Positions 1-6,370 of a DNA stretch of 6,975 bases are shown here, piece after piece. Every line of letters begins with the position of its first letter. Positions within the stretch are counted from its first letter, which is position 1. The position numbers were made by a program, and so were the translations under genes. The stretch lies in assembly GCA_025353235.1 (NCBI GenBank), contig JANXQZ010001219.1:1-6975 (forward strand), in the 5' to 3' direction. The stretch comes from Bryobacterales bacterium (GTDB lineage: Bacteria > Acidobacteriota > Terriglobia > Bryobacterales > Bryobacteraceae). The notes under the pieces were generated by a model. That model made no database searches, had not been told where the DNA came from, and saw only the letters and a list, made by a program, of their open reading frames with translations.

Positions 1-2
1 AT

Positions 3-749
<747 letters not shown>

Positions 750-755
750 ATTGAC

Positions 756-1670
756 ATGATATCTCCGCAAGAGCTACAAGCTCGCGCGCGCGGGCTACTT
801 TCTTTTCCAATAACCCCCTTCACCAGGAACGACGAGATCGACGTCTCCGCCTACCGGGAGCACGTGCAGTTCATGATTGACGCCAAGCCCGGCGCTCTGT
901 TCGCGTGCGGCGGCACGGGTGAATTTTTCTCGCTGGATCTGAACGAGTACCGAATCACGGTCCGGGCCGCGGTCGAGCAGGCGAATGGCAAACTGCCGAT
1001 CATCGCTGGAGTCGGTTACGGGACCAAGCTGGCTTGTGAATTCGCCAGAGCCGCGGAAGAAGCCGGGGCGGACGGGATCATGGTGATGCCTCCTTACTTG
1101 CTGGTCGCGGAGCAAGAAGGGCTGTACCGGCACTACCGATCCGTCGCGGAGTCCACGCGCCTCGGCGTGATCTTGTATCAGCGCGACAACGCCATCTTCA
1201 CACCCGCCACCGTGGCTCGTCTGGCTGAGATCCCGAACGTGATCGGGTTCAAAGACGGCCATGGCGACATGGAACGTCTGCTCCGGATTCGACTGGCAGT
1301 GGGTGACCGGCTGTTCCTGTTGAACGGGATGCCTACCGCAGAATTATCTGCGCAAGCGTTCTATGGTGTGGGGTGCAGGACGTATTCGTCGGCTGTATTT
1401 AACTTCGTGCCCCAGATCGCCCAAGCCTTCTTTCAGGCCGCCGAAGCTGGCGATGACGCAAAGTGCTCGCAATTGCTGGAACTGTTTTATCGTCCCTTCG
1501 CGGAGCTGCGAGATCGCGCAAGAGGCTTCGCGGTATCGCTAATCAAGGCGGGGTTGATGGTGACAGGCCGTCCTATGGGAGGAGTGCGCGCCCCGCTGCT
1601 GGATCCCGATCCAGCGCAACTCGAAGAGCTGCGGGCCATCGTGAACCGGGCGACAGCCAAGATGCTATAA
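756..1670 (+). CDS. kdgD: 5-dehydro-4-deoxyglucarate dehydratase (DapA/NAL superfamily)
   Basis: A 304-residue class I aldolase-fold enzyme, normal length for the family. The known reaction is dehydration and decarboxylation of 5-dehydro-4-deoxy-D-glucarate to 2,5-dioxopentanoate (alpha-ketoglutarate semialdehyde) in cytoplasmic glucarate/galactarate breakdown. Visible features are GLLSFPITPF (13-22), the family GGTGEFFSL (52-60) that binds the substrate carboxylate, LYQRDNA with Tyr141 as catalytic tyrosine, IGFKDG with Lys166 as Schiff-base lysine, and YSSAVFNF (210-217). The C-terminal VRAPL (277-281) is also typical. GGTGEFFSL and YSSAVFNF favour KdgD over dihydrodipicolinate synthase or N-acetylneuraminate lyase. 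The ATG lies six bases after the metY stop. The only purine-rich stretch, AGGGGA at 732-737, is rather far upstream, so translation may be coupled to metY. The Gfo/Idh/MocA gene follows 13 bases later. No glucarate dehydratase or semialdehyde dehydrogenase gene is visible in the window. Confidence 0.92.
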   Translation: MISPQELQARARGLLSFPITPFTRNDEIDVSAYREHVQFMIDAKPGALFACGGTGEFFSLDLNEYRITVRAAVEQANGKLPIIAGVGYGTKLACEFARAAEEAGADGIMVMPPYLLVAEQEGLYRHYRSVAESTRLGVILYQRDNAIFTPATVARLAEIPNVIGFKDGHGDMERLLRIRLAVGDRLFLLNGMPTAELSAQAFYGVGCRTYSSAVFNFVPQIAQAFFQAAEAGDDAKCSQLLELFYRPFAELRDRARGFAVSLIKAGLMVTGRPMGGVRAPLLDPDPAQLEELRAIVNRATAKML

Positions 1671-1676
1671 AGGGGG
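1671..1676 (+). promoter_or_regulatory. Shine-Dalgarno for the Gfo/Idh/MocA gene
   Basis: AGGGGG sits seven bases before the ATG at 1684, in the 13-base gap after the kdgD stop. It is the only strong ribosome binding site seen in the window. It fixes the start of the oxidoreductase so that the twin-arginine signal is included. Confidence 0.75.
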
Positions 1677-1683
1677 AAACCGT

Positions 1684-2967
1684 ATGCAAGATTCACAAGG
1701 CACTTCCGCGCGACGCGAGTTCTTGAAAACCGCAGCCCTGGCAGTCGGGTTTCCGGCCATCATTTCCGCCCAGTCCGTCACGAACGCAATCAAGGTAGGG
1801 CTGGTCGGTTGCGGCGGTCGGGGACCGGGTGCGGCATCGCAAGCTCTCAGGGCTGACGACTATACGGAACTCACGGCTGTGGCGGATATAGACCAGTCGC
1901 AGGTGGACCACTCGCTCGAGACGCTGAAGAAAATTCAGAAGATCTCAGGCCGCGTAAAGGTGGAATCCACTAAGACGTTTCTCGGCCTGGACGGCTATCG
2001 CAAAGTGATCGACAGCGGCGTGGACGTCGTGTTGCTCGCTACTCCACCTGGATTCAGGCCCGGGCATCTGGCCGCTTGCATCAACTCCGGGAAGCACGTG
2101 TTCTGCGAAAAGCCGGTTTCGACCGACGCGCCTGGAATCCGCTCGGTGCTGGAGACGGTGGACGTCGCGAAACAGAAAAATCTGAATCTCGTCGCCGGGT
2201 TCTGCTGGCGCTATAACGCCATGATCGTGGAGACGATGCAGAAGGTTCACTCCGGCGACATCGGCAAGGTGGCCGCTTACTATGCCACCTATTACACGAA
2301 TCCGGTGAAGCCCATGCCGCCTGCGAGCACGCGTCCGGCTGGGATGAGCGATGTGGAATGGCAGATCCGCAATTGGTACAACTTCGTGTGGCTGTGCGGG
2401 GACAGTCTGGTGGAACAGGCGGTGCACAGCGTCGACAAGGTGGCTTGGTTGATGAATGATGAGCCGCCGGTCAGTTGCGTGGGAGTGGGCGGGCGCGCTA
2501 TTCCGGCTGAAGGCGGAAACATTTACGACCACTTCGAAGTGAATTATCTGTACCCGAACGGCGTGCGGGCATTCGTTGCAAATCGGCAGATGGAAGGCTG
2601 TTACAACGAGAATTCGGACTACATCGTCGGAAGCGACGGCACGTGCACGATTGGTCGCGGACCGGTGCCGCGCATTGAAGGGAAAGTAAATTGGACCTAC
2701 ACCGGCCAGAAGTACGACATGTATCAGCGCGAGCATGACGTGCTCTTCGCGGCGGTCCGGCGCAATCAGCCGATCAACGATGGCAAGAGGCTGGCCACCA
2801 GCACACTGCTCGCGATTATGGGAAGGATGGCTGCTTATACAGGTCAGCAGATTACCTGGGAACAGGCGCTCAATTCGCAAGAGAGGCTGATTCCCGAGAA
2901 GCTCGATTGGAATGGGAGCCTGCCCGTTCCGCCTCGGGCAATGCCGGGCATAACAAAATTCATCTAG
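1684..2967 (+). CDS. Tat-exported Gfo/Idh/MocA family oxidoreductase
   Basis: A 427-residue NAD(P)-dependent sugar or cyclitol oxidoreductase-type protein. The N-terminus SARREFLKTAALAVGFPA (8-25) is a twin-arginine signal with RR at 10-11 and a hydrophobic stretch, followed by SAQ as a likely cleavage area. Export of a folded, cofactor-loaded protein is therefore predicted. The Rossmann fold begins at IKVGLVGCGGRG (36-47), with AVADID (65-70) ending the second strand. The family EKP motif is at 142-144 (CEKPVSTDA), followed by AGFCWRYN (171-178). EQAVHSVD (244-251) carries the expected catalytic His248 and the HxxD pattern. C-terminal motifs such as YIVGSDGTC are typical of the substrate domain. 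It is last in a run with metY and kdgD. Tat-exported members are frequent in Acidobacteriota, Planctomycetes and Verrucomicrobia. Some relatives are GH109 glycosidases that use NAD+, others oxidise glycosides at C3. The substrate cannot be read from the sequence. Confidence 0.92.
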   Translation: MQDSQGTSARREFLKTAALAVGFPAIISAQSVTNAIKVGLVGCGGRGPGAASQALRADDYTELTAVADIDQSQVDHSLETLKKIQKISGRVKVESTKTFLGLDGYRKVIDSGVDVVLLATPPGFRPGHLAACINSGKHVFCEKPVSTDAPGIRSVLETVDVAKQKNLNLVAGFCWRYNAMIVETMQKVHSGDIGKVAAYYATYYTNPVKPMPPASTRPAGMSDVEWQIRNWYNFVWLCGDSLVEQAVHSVDKVAWLMNDEPPVSCVGVGGRAIPAEGGNIYDHFEVNYLYPNGVRAFVANRQMEGCYNENSDYIVGSDGTCTIGRGPVPRIEGKVNWTYTGQKYDMYQREHDVLFAAVRRNQPINDGKRLATSTLLAIMGRMAAYTGQQITWEQALNSQERLIPEKLDWNGSLPVPPRAMPGITKFI

Positions 2968-2972
2968 CGCGT

Positions 2973-2999
2973 GTGGCAGACAATCCTGGCCAAGGCCAC
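2973..2999. repeat. Eroded relative of the palindromic element
   Basis: Five bases after the oxidoreductase stop, GTGGC (2973-2977) can pair with GCCAC (2995-2999). The stretch between, GCAGACAATCCTGGC, resembles GCAGCCAATCTTGGC of the intact element at 3034. It looks like a decayed copy. The following CTTAGTTTTAAT is somewhat T-rich, so a weak terminator for the upstream genes is possible, but the stem is short. Confidence 0.4.
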
Positions 3000-3033
3000 T
3001 TAGTTTTAATGATATGAGGCTATTCGGCAAATC

Positions 3034-3152
3034 GTGGGGCAGCCAATCTTGGCTGCAGCCGGCTTTCAGCCGGCTTTCTGAGGGGACAAATCCTCTCTGA
3101 AAGCCTGGAAAGCCGCCTAAAAGGCGGCTGCAGGCAAGATTGCCTGCCCCAC
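3034..3152. repeat. 119-bp REP/BIME-like inverted repeat of two double-hairpin units
   Basis: The ends GTGGGGCAG and CTGCCCCAC are perfect inverted repeats, and the first 45 bases of each arm match at 40 positions. Each arm also holds two private hairpins. In the left arm these are CAGCCAA-TC-TTGGCTG and AGCCGGCT-TTC-AGCCGGCT. In the right arm they are CAGGCAA-GA-TTGCCTG and AGCCGCCT-AAA-AGGCGGCT. The centre GAGGGGA-CAAA-TCCTCTC forms a further stem. Four of the five differences between arms form two compensated base-pair swaps inside the small hairpins; the fifth is in a loop. The element lies between two + strand genes and encodes nothing convincing. It resembles REP doublets or MITE-like elements. 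It could act as a terminator or mRNA 3' stabiliser for the upstream genes, but no U-run follows. Confidence 0.8.
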
Positions 3153-3194
3153 AATCAATGCCGAATTCCGATCGCAGGAAAACAAGTGACATTG

Positions 3195-3250
3195 GCCAAT
3201 CCTGGCTGCAGCCAACTTTCCAGCCGACTCGGCCTCACAGGACAAATCCT
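3195..3250. repeat. Degenerate half-copy of the palindromic element
   Basis: CCAATCCTGGCTGCAGCC followed by AACTTTCCAGCCGACT aligns with the left arm of the 3034 element. The central loop is also kept: AGGACAAATCCT here against GGGACAAATCCT there. Several pairs of the inner hairpins are broken, and no matching right arm is seen after 3250. It therefore looks like an old, decaying copy about 40 bases from the intact one. Confidence 0.55.
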
Positions 3251-3381
3251 GGTCAATCTGCACATAAGCCAGCGAGCTCCCACTGTCGTAAGCACGCCCC
3301 GCAGGTCCAATTCCCCAGCAGATATGAAGAAATCAGACGCCTACCCGAACCCCTGTCCCCAATTTCCACAATCACCAATAC

Positions 3382-3409
3382 TTGACATATAAACGCTGCG
3401 TGCTATCTT
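3382..3409 (+). promoter_or_regulatory. Candidate sigma-70 type promoter for the CAP/DUF4082 gene
   Basis: A perfect TTGACA at 3382-3387 is followed after 16 bases by TATCTT at 3404-3409, a four-of-six match to the -10 consensus. A transcript would start near 3416 and have a leader of about 115 bases before the ATG at 3530. It lies in the only sizeable gap before this gene, which suggests the gene is transcribed apart from the upstream group. Confidence 0.5.
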
Positions 3410-3420
3410 TTAAATATCAC

Positions 3421-3436
3421 TGTAAGGTCACTTACA
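3421..3436. promoter_or_regulatory. Dyad overlapping the predicted transcript start (possible operator)
   Basis: TGTAAG-GTCA-CTTACA is a perfect inverted repeat with 6-base arms. It starts about 12 bases after the -10 box, a common place for a repressor site. A second perfect palindrome, CACAGGCCTGTG, lies at 3460-3471 in the leader. Dyads of this size also occur by chance in several kilobases, so position is the main argument. Confidence 0.3.
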
Positions 3437-3529
3437 TCTCCCGTGGAATTTCGCGCTGCCACAGGCCTGTGAAACCGTCTCTAGCCCCCACCCATCTTGT
3501 ATAAACAACTAAGCCAACACATCAGCCTT

Positions 3530-6268
3530 ATGACAAAGACTTCGCCCCGTTTTGCCTTTTCCCTGATCCTTTCCAGCGCTCTGCTCCTGACAGGAGTCGG
3601 ATATGCGCAGCCGGTCGTTCTTGACTCCGAGCAGTCGGCATTCCTCACACTGATTAATAATTATCGGGCTCAAAACGGAGCCGGTCCGCTCGACATTTCG
3701 CCCAAACTTCAGAACTCGTCCCAGTGGATGAGCACTGACATGGCCACCAAGAATTACTTCAGCCATACGGACAGCCTGGGCCGCGATCCCTTCACCCGCA
3801 TGGCGGCGTTCGGCTATTCATCCTATACAGCCGGCGAAAATATTGCAGCGGGAAACGCCGCCGCTCAGGCCACTTTGATCCAGTGGGAAACAGCTTGCGA
3901 TCCGGATGGAGCCGGGAATTGCACCTACGCCCATAAGACCAACATGCTGAATCCCTCCTTCAAAGCCATCGGCATCGGACGCGCGTACAGCGCCTCTTCC
4001 ACATATGGCTGGTATTGGACCACTGATTTCGGCGGCACTTTGGATTCGCCCGGAACAACTCCCGCCCCTACCGTAAGCGCCTTCAACGCCAACCCCGCCG
4101 CAGTTGCCGCAGGACAGCCAACCACCCTCTTCTTTACCGTCTCCGGCGCGAATACGATCAGCATCGATAACGGCGTGGGCGATGTCAGCAACCTCTCTTC
4201 AATCACCGTCCGGCCAGCTCAAACCACAACCTACCGACTCACCGCAACCAATTCCGGCGGCTCGACAACAGCTACCGCCACCGTTACCGTGAACGCAGTC
4301 GTTGACAATCAACCGCCGACCACGCCTGCCATCACTTCGATTCTCGCCAAGAGCGCGTCCGAGGTGGATCTGGGATGGAGCCCCAGCAGCGACAATGTCG
4401 GCGTAACTGGCTATCAGATCATCCGAAACGGCTATGTTTTGACATCAGTATCAGGCGGGTCCTCGTCGTATGCGGACTTCACCACCAGCCCGAACACCAC
4501 CTACGCCTACTCGCTCCGCGCCTTCGATGCGGCTGGAAATTATTCAAGCGTAAGCAACGTTGCGCAAGTGACCACGCCTGGGTCCACTACCCCGCCGCCG
4601 CCGCAAATTCCTCAGTCGATACTTCCGGTTTCAGGTTCGCAGCAGAGCGCGGTTGTGAACTCCGCATTTTCCGCTCCGCTGCAGGCCAAGGTTTTGGACG
4701 CCTCGTTCAACCCCGTGGTCGGCGTGACCGTTACTTTCACCACCCCCAGCGGACCTAGCGCGACGTTCTCTGGAAGCGGCAACGTGGCCTACGCCACCAC
4801 GAATGCGGGCGGGGTTGCGATTTCCCCCGCGCTAACGGCCAACAGCGCTGCCGGATCCTACGCGGTTACGGCGTCGGTCCCAGGCCTTGCACCAGTGTCC
4901 TTCCTGCTAACGAACACCTCCGCGCAGACTCCGCCTCCTTCCACGGGTGTAGGCACAACCATATTCACCGATCCCAATCCGCCAGTCCGCTACTTGATCG
5001 ACGGCAATCCGATGGAGCTGGGCGTTAAATTCCGCTCCGATGTTGCTGGCAGCATCACGGGCATCCGCTTCTTTAAATGGTCGCGAGAAAGTGGAACGCA
5101 CACCGGCTCGCTCTGGACGTCTACCGGGCTGCTTCTTGCAACTGGAACTTTCACCAACGAGACCGGCAGCGGATGGCAGACTCTGACTTTCAGCTCTCCG
5201 GTTTCGATTACGGCCAACACCACCTACGTGGCTTCGTATCATACGCCGGCTGCCATGGCGGCGATCAGTTTCGGAGCGTTCCAAAGCAAAGGCGTCGACA
5301 ATGCGCCCCTGCACGCGCTGCAATCCGGCGTGGACGGCCCCAACGGCGTCTTCAGCTATAGCTCTGGCGGCGTGTTCCCAAGCAACGGCTCGAACGGAGA
5401 CAACTACTGGGTGGATGTCGTGTTCAGTTCGGCAGGCGGCCAAACTCCGCCGCCTCCAGCGACTCCTGCTTCCCTCGTAGCCGTTTCCGGCAGCTCTCAG
5501 ACCGCCAATACGAGTGCTCCGTTTGCGGCTCCCCTGCAAGCTAAGGTTCTCGATGCTTCGTCCAATCCGTTGTCGGGCGTCACCGTCACGTTCACCGCTC
5601 CATCGAGCGGAGCCGGGGCGAATTTCACCACCGGAAATGTCGCCTACGTCACCACCAATGCCAGCGGGATCGCAACGTCGCCCTCGTTAAGCGCTAACGG
5701 CACGGCTGGTTCCTACTCGATTACTGCATCGGTCCCAGGGGTAACGCCAGCCATCTTCGCGCTGACGAATAAGTCCGCTCAGCCCCCGCCGCCTCCGCCG
5801 ATGGGAACTACTTCAACGATCTTTACCGATCCGAATCCTTCAGTACGGTACCTGATCGACGGCAACCCCATGGAGCTCGGCGTGAAGTTCCGTTCCGATG
5901 TGGGCGGCAGCATCACGGGAGTGCGGTTTTTCAAATGGTCCCGCGACACGGGAAGCCATACTGGCTCTCTCTGGACGTCTACCGGACAGCTATTGGCAAC
6001 GGGCACGTTCATCAATGAAACCTCAAGCGGCTGGCAGACTCTGCTGTTCAGCTCGCCAGTGCCGATCTCAGCCAACACGACGTACATCGCTTCATACCAT
6101 ACGCCCTCGGCGATGGCAGCCGTAAGTTTCGGCGCGTTCCAAACCCAGGGTGTCGACAACCCGCCGCTGCACGCCCTGAGCGGAGTGTTCAGCTACAGCT
6201 CCGGCGGAACGGTCCCCAGCAACGGCTACGGGGACAACTACTGGGTCGACGTTCTCTTCGTCCATTAG
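3530..6268 (+). CDS. Secreted CAP-domain protein with Ig-like, FN3 and duplicated DUF4082 modules
   Basis: I chose the ATG at 3530 (912 residues), because it begins a classic Sec signal: TSPRFAFSLILSSALLLTG, likely cut after GYA26. A TTG at 3497 in the same frame would add 11 residues; neither has a visible Shine-Dalgarno. A CAP/SCP (YkwD-like) domain spans about 34-168, with SHTD around His79, GENIA (102-106), His135 and NMLNP (138-142). Cys123 and Cys131 may form a disulfide. Next come an Ig/PKD-like domain (178-255), a fibronectin type III domain (260-349), an Ig-like domain (361-464), DUF4082 (476-634), a second Ig-like domain (646-751) and a second DUF4082 (762-912). Proline runs link several modules (355-358, 468-470, 640-643, 752-757). 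No C-terminal anchor or sorting signal is seen, so release outside the cell or non-covalent surface attachment is likely. DUF4082 often accompanies carbohydrate-related extracellular proteins; binding to polysaccharide is an inference. Confidence 0.9.
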   Translation: MTKTSPRFAFSLILSSALLLTGVGYAQPVVLDSEQSAFLTLINNYRAQNGAGPLDISPKLQNSSQWMSTDMATKNYFSHTDSLGRDPFTRMAAFGYSSYTAGENIAAGNAAAQATLIQWETACDPDGAGNCTYAHKTNMLNPSFKAIGIGRAYSASSTYGWYWTTDFGGTLDSPGTTPAPTVSAFNANPAAVAAGQPTTLFFTVSGANTISIDNGVGDVSNLSSITVRPAQTTTYRLTATNSGGSTTATATVTVNAVVDNQPPTTPAITSILAKSASEVDLGWSPSSDNVGVTGYQIIRNGYVLTSVSGGSSSYADFTTSPNTTYAYSLRAFDAAGNYSSVSNVAQVTTPGSTTPPPPQIPQSILPVSGSQQSAVVNSAFSAPLQAKVLDASFNPVVGVTVTFTTPSGPSATFSGSGNVAYATTNAGGVAISPALTANSAAGSYAVTASVPGLAPVSFLLTNTSAQTPPPSTGVGTTIFTDPNPPVRYLIDGNPMELGVKFRSDVAGSITGIRFFKWSRESGTHTGSLWTSTGLLLATGTFTNETGSGWQTLTFSSPVSITANTTYVASYHTPAAMAAISFGAFQSKGVDNAPLHALQSGVDGPNGVFSYSSGGVFPSNGSNGDNYWVDVVFSSAGGQTPPPPATPASLVAVSGSSQTANTSAPFAAPLQAKVLDASSNPLSGVTVTFTAPSSGAGANFTTGNVAYVTTNASGIATSPSLSANGTAGSYSITASVPGVTPAIFALTNKSAQPPPPPPMGTTSTIFTDPNPSVRYLIDGNPMELGVKFRSDVGGSITGVRFFKWSRDTGSHTGSLWTSTGQLLATGTFINETSSGWQTLLFSSPVPISANTTYIASYHTPSAMAAVSFGAFQTQGVDNPPLHALSGVFSYSSGGTVPSNGYGDNYWVDVLFVH
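4610..5425 (+). repeat. Internal repeat copy A: Ig-like + DUF4082 module
   Basis: This first copy of the in-gene tandem duplication is 272 codons (residues 361-632). Shared landmarks with copy B are APLQAKVLDAS, the NVAY core, FTDPNP.VRYLIDGNPMELG, FFKWSR, TGSLWTSTG, LLATGTF and DNYWVDV. It carries about seven extra residues (QSGVDGPN region) near 609-616 of the TTG-numbered protein that copy B lacks. Confidence 0.88.
5465..6259 (+). repeat. Internal repeat copy B: Ig-like + DUF4082 module
   Basis: This second copy is 265 codons (residues 646-910) and ends three codons before the stop. By eye the DUF4082 halves are about 85% identical in protein, while many third codon positions differ. That points to an old duplication kept under protein-level selection. 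The linker in front of this DUF4082 is a run of six prolines, longer than in copy A. Confidence 0.88.
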
Positions 6269-6296
6269 GGACTTTGTACTACAACGATGCTGCTGT

Positions 6297-6326
6297 GTGG
6301 GAGCAGCCGATTCTGGCTGCTCCCAC
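6297..6326. repeat. Perfect 12-bp hairpin, related to the palindromic family
   Basis: GTGGGAGCAGCC (6297-6308) and GGCTGCTCCCAC (6315-6326) pair perfectly around the loop GATTCT, 28 bases after the stop of the secreted protein gene. The core CAGCC-GATTCT-GGCTG resembles CAGCC-AATCTT-GGCTG of the 3034 element. There is no T-run after it, so it is not a standard intrinsic terminator. It may still end or protect the 3' end of the transcript. Confidence 0.65.
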
Positions 6327-6370
6327 CGCAACACTTGCGCCCACCTCCAGCTTCGCAGTATCGTCATGAG

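Larger units (their letters stand above)
2968..3529. other. Intergenic region without a convincing gene
   Basis: This 562-base stretch holds the palindromic element and its two eroded relatives (2973-3250), then about 130 bases in which I see nothing definite. A candidate promoter and leader for the secreted multidomain protein follow (3382-3529). Short open frames at 3140-3392 cross the repeats and show no family resemblance or ribosome binding site. Confidence 0.7.

Noticed and set aside
783..794. Alternating CG run near the start of kdgD
   Set aside because: It encodes Arg-Ala-Arg within a normal reading frame and is short; composition explains it.
2985..3010. Possible rho-independent terminator after the oxidoreductase
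   Set aside because: The inner stem is only about five pairs with a very small loop, and the following T-rich stretch is interrupted. It is better explained as an eroded palindromic element.
1945..3192. A 415-codon open frame on the - strand, antisense to the oxidoreductase and crossing the palindromic element
   Set aside because: The + strand frame has clear Gfo/Idh/MocA motifs, a Tat signal and a Shine-Dalgarno. The antisense product is rich in His, Arg and Ser with no recognisable domain, and its first part is just translated repeat sequence.
3034..3250. CRISPR array or insertion sequence
   Set aside because: The repeats are inverted and nested rather than regularly spaced direct repeats, and there is no transposase or cas gene nearby.
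3140..3392. Two overlapping small + strand open frames in the intergenic region
   Set aside because: They translate the repeat arm and low-information sequence, have no ribosome binding site, and end in the promoter area of the next gene.
4907..5539. A 210-codon - strand open frame inside the secreted protein gene
   Set aside because: It is Arg-rich, lies wholly within a well-supported + strand gene with repeated domains, and has no motif of its own.
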